A stretch of DNA of 64,000 nucleotides from Pelobates cultripes (taxonomy: Eukaryota > Chordata > Amphibia > Anura > Pelobatidae), in NCBI GenBank assembly GCA_933207985.1, contig OW240913.1, forward strand, positions 277,250,987-277,314,986, written 5' to 3'. Of the stretch, positions 59,990-64,000 are shown one piece after another. Every line of letters begins with the position of its first letter. The stretch's first letter is position 1. Position numbers and translations under genes: made by a program. Under the pieces are notes generated by a model, which saw only the letters and a list, made by a program, of their open reading frames with translations, was not told the DNA's origin and made no database searches.

Positions 59990-61150
59990 CTCAGGGGGGG
60001 GTGGAGCCTGACAGCTGAACAGATTAGACGTGTTTTGTCTGAGCTCCAGGATCCAGGCCAGAGAATCGGAGCCAACTCAGTGCCATGAGCAGCCACCGAC
60101 CCGAATTGGCAACCAAACTGCTCACAAGATGAGGACACACATGGTGATATCACTCATGCCACAGTACGGCACCGGAATAACCCGACCAAGGCCTGGGGCC
60201 TATGCGAGCTTGAGCCGGGGAGACACGGCCGCTCCCCCGGGTCTCCGAACGGCGTCCAGCGATCCTGGTCCCCACGGGCAACCACCAAAGATGTCTGCTG
60301 AGCCCAAATGCAAACCAGGCCGCAAAGCACAGCCCAGACGGAGCGCTCCAAAATAGCGGACAGCCGGCAACCACGAGGACAAACAGAGAAGGATCCACCA
60401 AGTACTACAGGGCCCACCAAATGGCAGAGCCAGCTGGCGGACCACACAAGCCCCCACGAAGGGACAGCAACCTACCCTAAGCAGCAACAAACACCGGCAA
60501 GTACTCGCAAGCCGCAAAACAAAGGGCGGGAAACAAGGGAAATCTCCCCGGGCACCTGTAGCGCATGAACCACGCAATTTTACCACACGAGCCCTCTCAG
60601 ACTGCAGCCTCCCAGAAGCTCCAGCCACAAATGTCAACCTAAGAAACGACAACAAACTCGACAACACAGGGGGACACTCCGCATCGAGATTCACGACAGC
60701 CCCTACAAAGGAAGTTCTTACAACACGAGCCGCAAAAGCAGGCCTCTAGGAGTGCCCAAGGCTCTGAGAAAAGCATAAATGGACTCTGCTACCGGGTCCC
60801 CTACGGCCTTATATGCCCACTAACGAGACTAGGCACCGGCAAACAATGGACACTGTTTCTGGACTCTAAAGTGGACACTAAAACGCTGCTCCTGTCCTGC
60901 ACACACTGAAGTAACACATACACGCAACACAGGACATTACTCAAGGCAGACACAGACTACAGAAGACAACTACTATGCACACAAGCCTTGACAAACTCAC
61001 CTGATATTAGCCAGGCAGACCCGTCCAGCGGAGCGAAGGCAGACCAAACCCACAGAACTCCACACACTCCACGGTGGCACCCGAGGTAGACCAAGCTAGT
61101 GTTAAACTACTTTGTCCAAACAACACACTAGAGATCACACACTCAGATGA
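59990..61150 (+). mobile_element. L1-type LINE 5' end (third copy)
   Basis: A G-run followed by TGGAGCCTGACAGCTGAAC opens the copy, as at 8.97 and 23.28 kb. The GC-rich leader has GAGCTCCAGGATCCAGGCC, and CAAAATAGCGGACAGCCGG in place of the usual ATGGCGG-type word. The text after 60500 is ACA-rich (CACACACTGAAGTAACAC at about 60900). No ORF1 or ORF2 is readable. The 164-codon minus-strand frame over it is not supported by any motif. Confidence 0.5.
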
Positions 61151-63432
61151 TTAAAGCCTGTATATATTTAACTATATGTAGTAACTATATGTAGTGCAAA
61201 CTTCGGTGAAACAAAACTTAATCCTAAATTATGCCTGTTTTTTTGTTCCAACTGATAAAACGGAAAATACAGCGAGAGCACCACATGCTTAAATATCTTA
61301 CCATCACCATTATATTAAAATTGTGCAGATCTTATATGTGCCATATGTGAAATGTATGTTGAAAATGTGCACGTGAATGCTATTGTGGCACCATGGCTTA
61401 ACTGTGAAACCTTGCACACAAAAAAGAAAGAATTTAAAAAAAAAATACTCAGAACAGTGATCACACAAATGCATCCAACTTTAGAGTTACAGGTATACAT
61501 ACTAAACACACTGGGGAACCACCTGACATTCCTTTGTAGAGTAAAAAAAAACCCTCTCATAACCCTTCTTTTGGGTCAAGTCAAGGCTTCCATATTTTTC
61601 ACAAATCCAAAAGCCAAGCTGGCCTAAAAAGCTAATGGAAAATATCCCATTGTATGAATAATCGCGCTATCAATTTTGGGTGACTTGCACTGTAGAAAGC
61701 TATTTTTATATTTTTTTTATCGTCTTTATTTGAGTTGAAGACACTAGTGAAAGTGCTGCTTCCATGTATTCCATTTCCATTTATATTTTATAATGCACCA
61801 TTTTATAATTTCCAGAAGTACATAATTTTTGATGTCTAACCAGACTACAGACCCTGGCATGATGTTGTGTCTTTACTGCTTCCCTAACTACTTGCATTAT
61901 CATTGTCTCTATCTTCATTATTTATCATGTCTAACATCTTCCTTAATATAATGGTTCACTCTATATCCTTTCCATTATGATAACCTTCACTGTACACCTG
62001 GCAATGGCTCTACAATGATCTCTCTTCCTAACCATATTGATAGCAGATACACATTTCTTAGTGTTCTCCAATTCAGTAAGAAAATACCTCAGTTGACACA
62101 CAAAATGCTTGCACATGTGGCAGTATTAAACAGGTCAGAAAGTGGCTGTGTATAAAGCTACAATTATTTATATAGCCTCAACATATAGGGCATTGCTGTA
62201 CAATAGGTAAACAAAACAAACACTAAATTCTAGCAAAACATGTTGACATACTAGAACAGTAGATCAACAGGGCATATAGATAATCATTTGAATAAGAACG
62301 TTACTAATTGCTATTGTATCACTCAAAATGGTTTATTGTTTTTGGAAGAATTGCCTTAGAATGTAAAATGCTCATATTTAAAGTGTTATTTTTAGGTGCC
62401 ATCGGGTAACATTAAATTGAGGTCAGAACTTTTTAAATTCAGTATAATGGTTTATTCAAAAACAGTTTGCAAATACTGATCTTTTTTTTTACAGTGTTAA
62501 TTTCTTCCCATATATCTTCAGTGTTGCTGTGTTTACTGATCCAGTGGATTGTGTGTTCTTTACAAAAGATGAGCATGCTATGGGATTCTGACAGCTTGAT
62601 TTTCTTTCAGCAATAATTACCATTTCAGTATTTCTTCCATTCTTTATAGATTTATTTCATAAAATCAGGAAATGTATCTGTTTATTTATTTATTCATTTA
62701 TTTATTTAACATATGTAAGTTGGACCCCTTTATTAACATTACATTAATAGCTTATCTGTAAAGGCTTTTTCTACTGAAATAATTCCCAGTTACATGCTTC
62801 TCACGATTCTCTTTAACTCACATACATTCAGGTAATTTAATTTGCCATTAGCAAACATAGCTGGTCCTATTGATTGAAACTTTCCTAAGGGTAATTCTCA
62901 CTCAAGAGATTTTATGAAGATAGAGTGTGCATTAAGTGTAACCAGGTTTTTAAGAAAAAGAGAGCACTGCCTGTTGTTTCAATTTTCAAAAAGAGAATAG
63001 GAAAAGCAGCTTACACGAATGTAAAAAAAGTTGAATAATTTTTTAAAAGAATATGCCATTTTATATCTGTTATATGCTTGTCTGCCTGTGTCTAAATTTT
63101 GTCATGTTACCCTATGTGTCTTTTTATCACAATTGCCTCCTGTTCTTGGTCGAAATTTCAGCCATATGGTGGTTTGGTTTGGCAGACTTTTGGTACAGAG
63201 AACCATATTTAGACATTAATCAGACAAACCAATGGGGTGCAAAAATGGAACAATCTTTGTACTGCAAAATACATGCATTGTATAATATTATGTACATATT
63301 TTGCGGTTCACTTTTTTCAGCATTTTCCCACCACTTGGTTCACAGATTTATTGTGGCTTTAATTAAAGATTCAGGACCTGTTTATATAAAAAAAGTTTTA
63401 AAGATCAAGTGAGAAAAGTGAATCATAAGGAG

Positions 63433-63462
<30 letters not shown>
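63433..63462. repeat. (GATA)n microsatellite
   Basis: About seven GATA units in a row. Confidence 0.95.
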
Positions 63463-63463
<1 letters not shown>

Positions 63464-63680
63464 AATGATTATATAGGCACCAATTCAATTTTAGCTTAAT
63501 GAAGCAGTTGTGGTGTATAGATCATGCACCTGCAGTCTCACTGCTTAGTTATCTGCGATTTAGAAATGTAAAAAATGAATTGAGAATTTCAAATCAAAAT
63601 GAGCATGTTCAGCCATTGAGTGGCTCGTAAATAATTTTTCAAGCACGGGGGAGGATTTTCTCTAATAATTTAGCATATTG
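63464..63680. mobile_element. Fragment of the 38.05-kb MITE type
   Basis: TTTTAGCTTAATGAAGCAGT, GTGTATAGATCATGC and TCTCACTGCTTAGTTATCTG match the left arm of the MITE at 38050-38628 (38083-38150). The TTAAAGG terminus is replaced by the GATA repeat and the right half is missing. Confidence 0.65.
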
Positions 63681-64000
63681 TTAGGGTACCACATGGTTTT
63701 TGGAGAAATATACTCTGTTATTTTGGTCTGTTTTTTTCCCTGGAGCCATAGATAGATTACAGACAACCGAACAGTTAATAATGTTGGGCTGCTCCATTAA
63801 TGAAATATATAGGAACCCTTTAGCCTTCAATTTTGCCTATATGGGATAAAAGAACATGTATAGAGTTAATGTAGATTGGTTGGCATACAGTAAGAGTGAA
63901 GCAACATGTTAAATATTTGTTGTTCATGATCAACCAACATAGAAAAAGATAGGAACTTGTTATGGTACACCCAGGTATAAGAGGGGTTAATACCGCTGAA

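Noticed and set aside
60030..60694. Overlapping 108- and 164-codon frames on opposite strands
   Set aside because: They fall in the GC-rich L1 leader, where stops are rare by composition. Neither shows ORF1 motifs.

Overview
This is a vertebrate nuclear window, almost certainly from a frog. It is AT-rich, has no dense run of open reading frames, and consists mostly of introns packed with transposable elements typical of amphibian genomes: TTAA-flanked T2/Kolobok-like MITEs starting TTAAAGG, Tx1/L1-type and CR1 LINEs, Tc1-like transposons and Penelope-like retroelements (PLEs). The species cannot be fixed from the sequence alone.

The one host gene is on the minus strand: three consecutive exons of the kainate-type glutamate receptor subunit GluK2 (GRIK2). 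They are exon 4 (27427-27608, 182 bp), exon 5 (12665-12718, 54 bp) and exon 6 (5149-5322, 174 bp). All have AG/GT splice borders and matching phase, and encode an unbroken 136-codon stretch of the extracellular amino-terminal domain. I found neither the preceding nor the following exons, so the rest of the window is intron: two complete introns (14.7 and 7.3 kb) and two partial ones (1-5148 and 27609-64000). Every other feature is an insertion into GRIK2 introns.

Region by region: 4.5-6 kb, T2-like MITEs; 9-12.6 kb, an L1 5'-end/ORF1 relic and a decayed Tc1 (D34E) element; 13.7-15.4 kb, a PLE reverse transcriptase relic beside an L1 reverse transcriptase relic; 18-26 kb, MITEs, a hairpin cassette and a second L1 5' end; 30.9-32.2 kb, a TIR element holding a strand-switched CA/GT minisatellite; 33.3-35.8 kb, a young 5'-truncated PLE with inverted terminal arms, an open GIY-YIG endonuclease frame and compact hammerhead-ribozyme motifs; 36-38.6 kb, a Tc1 fragment, a retroelement tail and two MITEs; 44-45 kb, a SINE-like tail and a possible solo LTR; 47-48 kb, a CR1 reverse transcriptase fragment; 48.3-54.4 kb, a nest of repeats that includes a nearly intact Tc1-like D37E transposon; 54.6-57.2 kb, an L1 3' fragment and a 1.9-kb hAT-like element that is a palindrome built of palindromes; 60-61 kb, a third L1 5' end.

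The most interesting signals are the hammerhead motifs in the PLE arms, with degenerate relatives at five other places, and the two TIR elements that carry inverted minisatellites.
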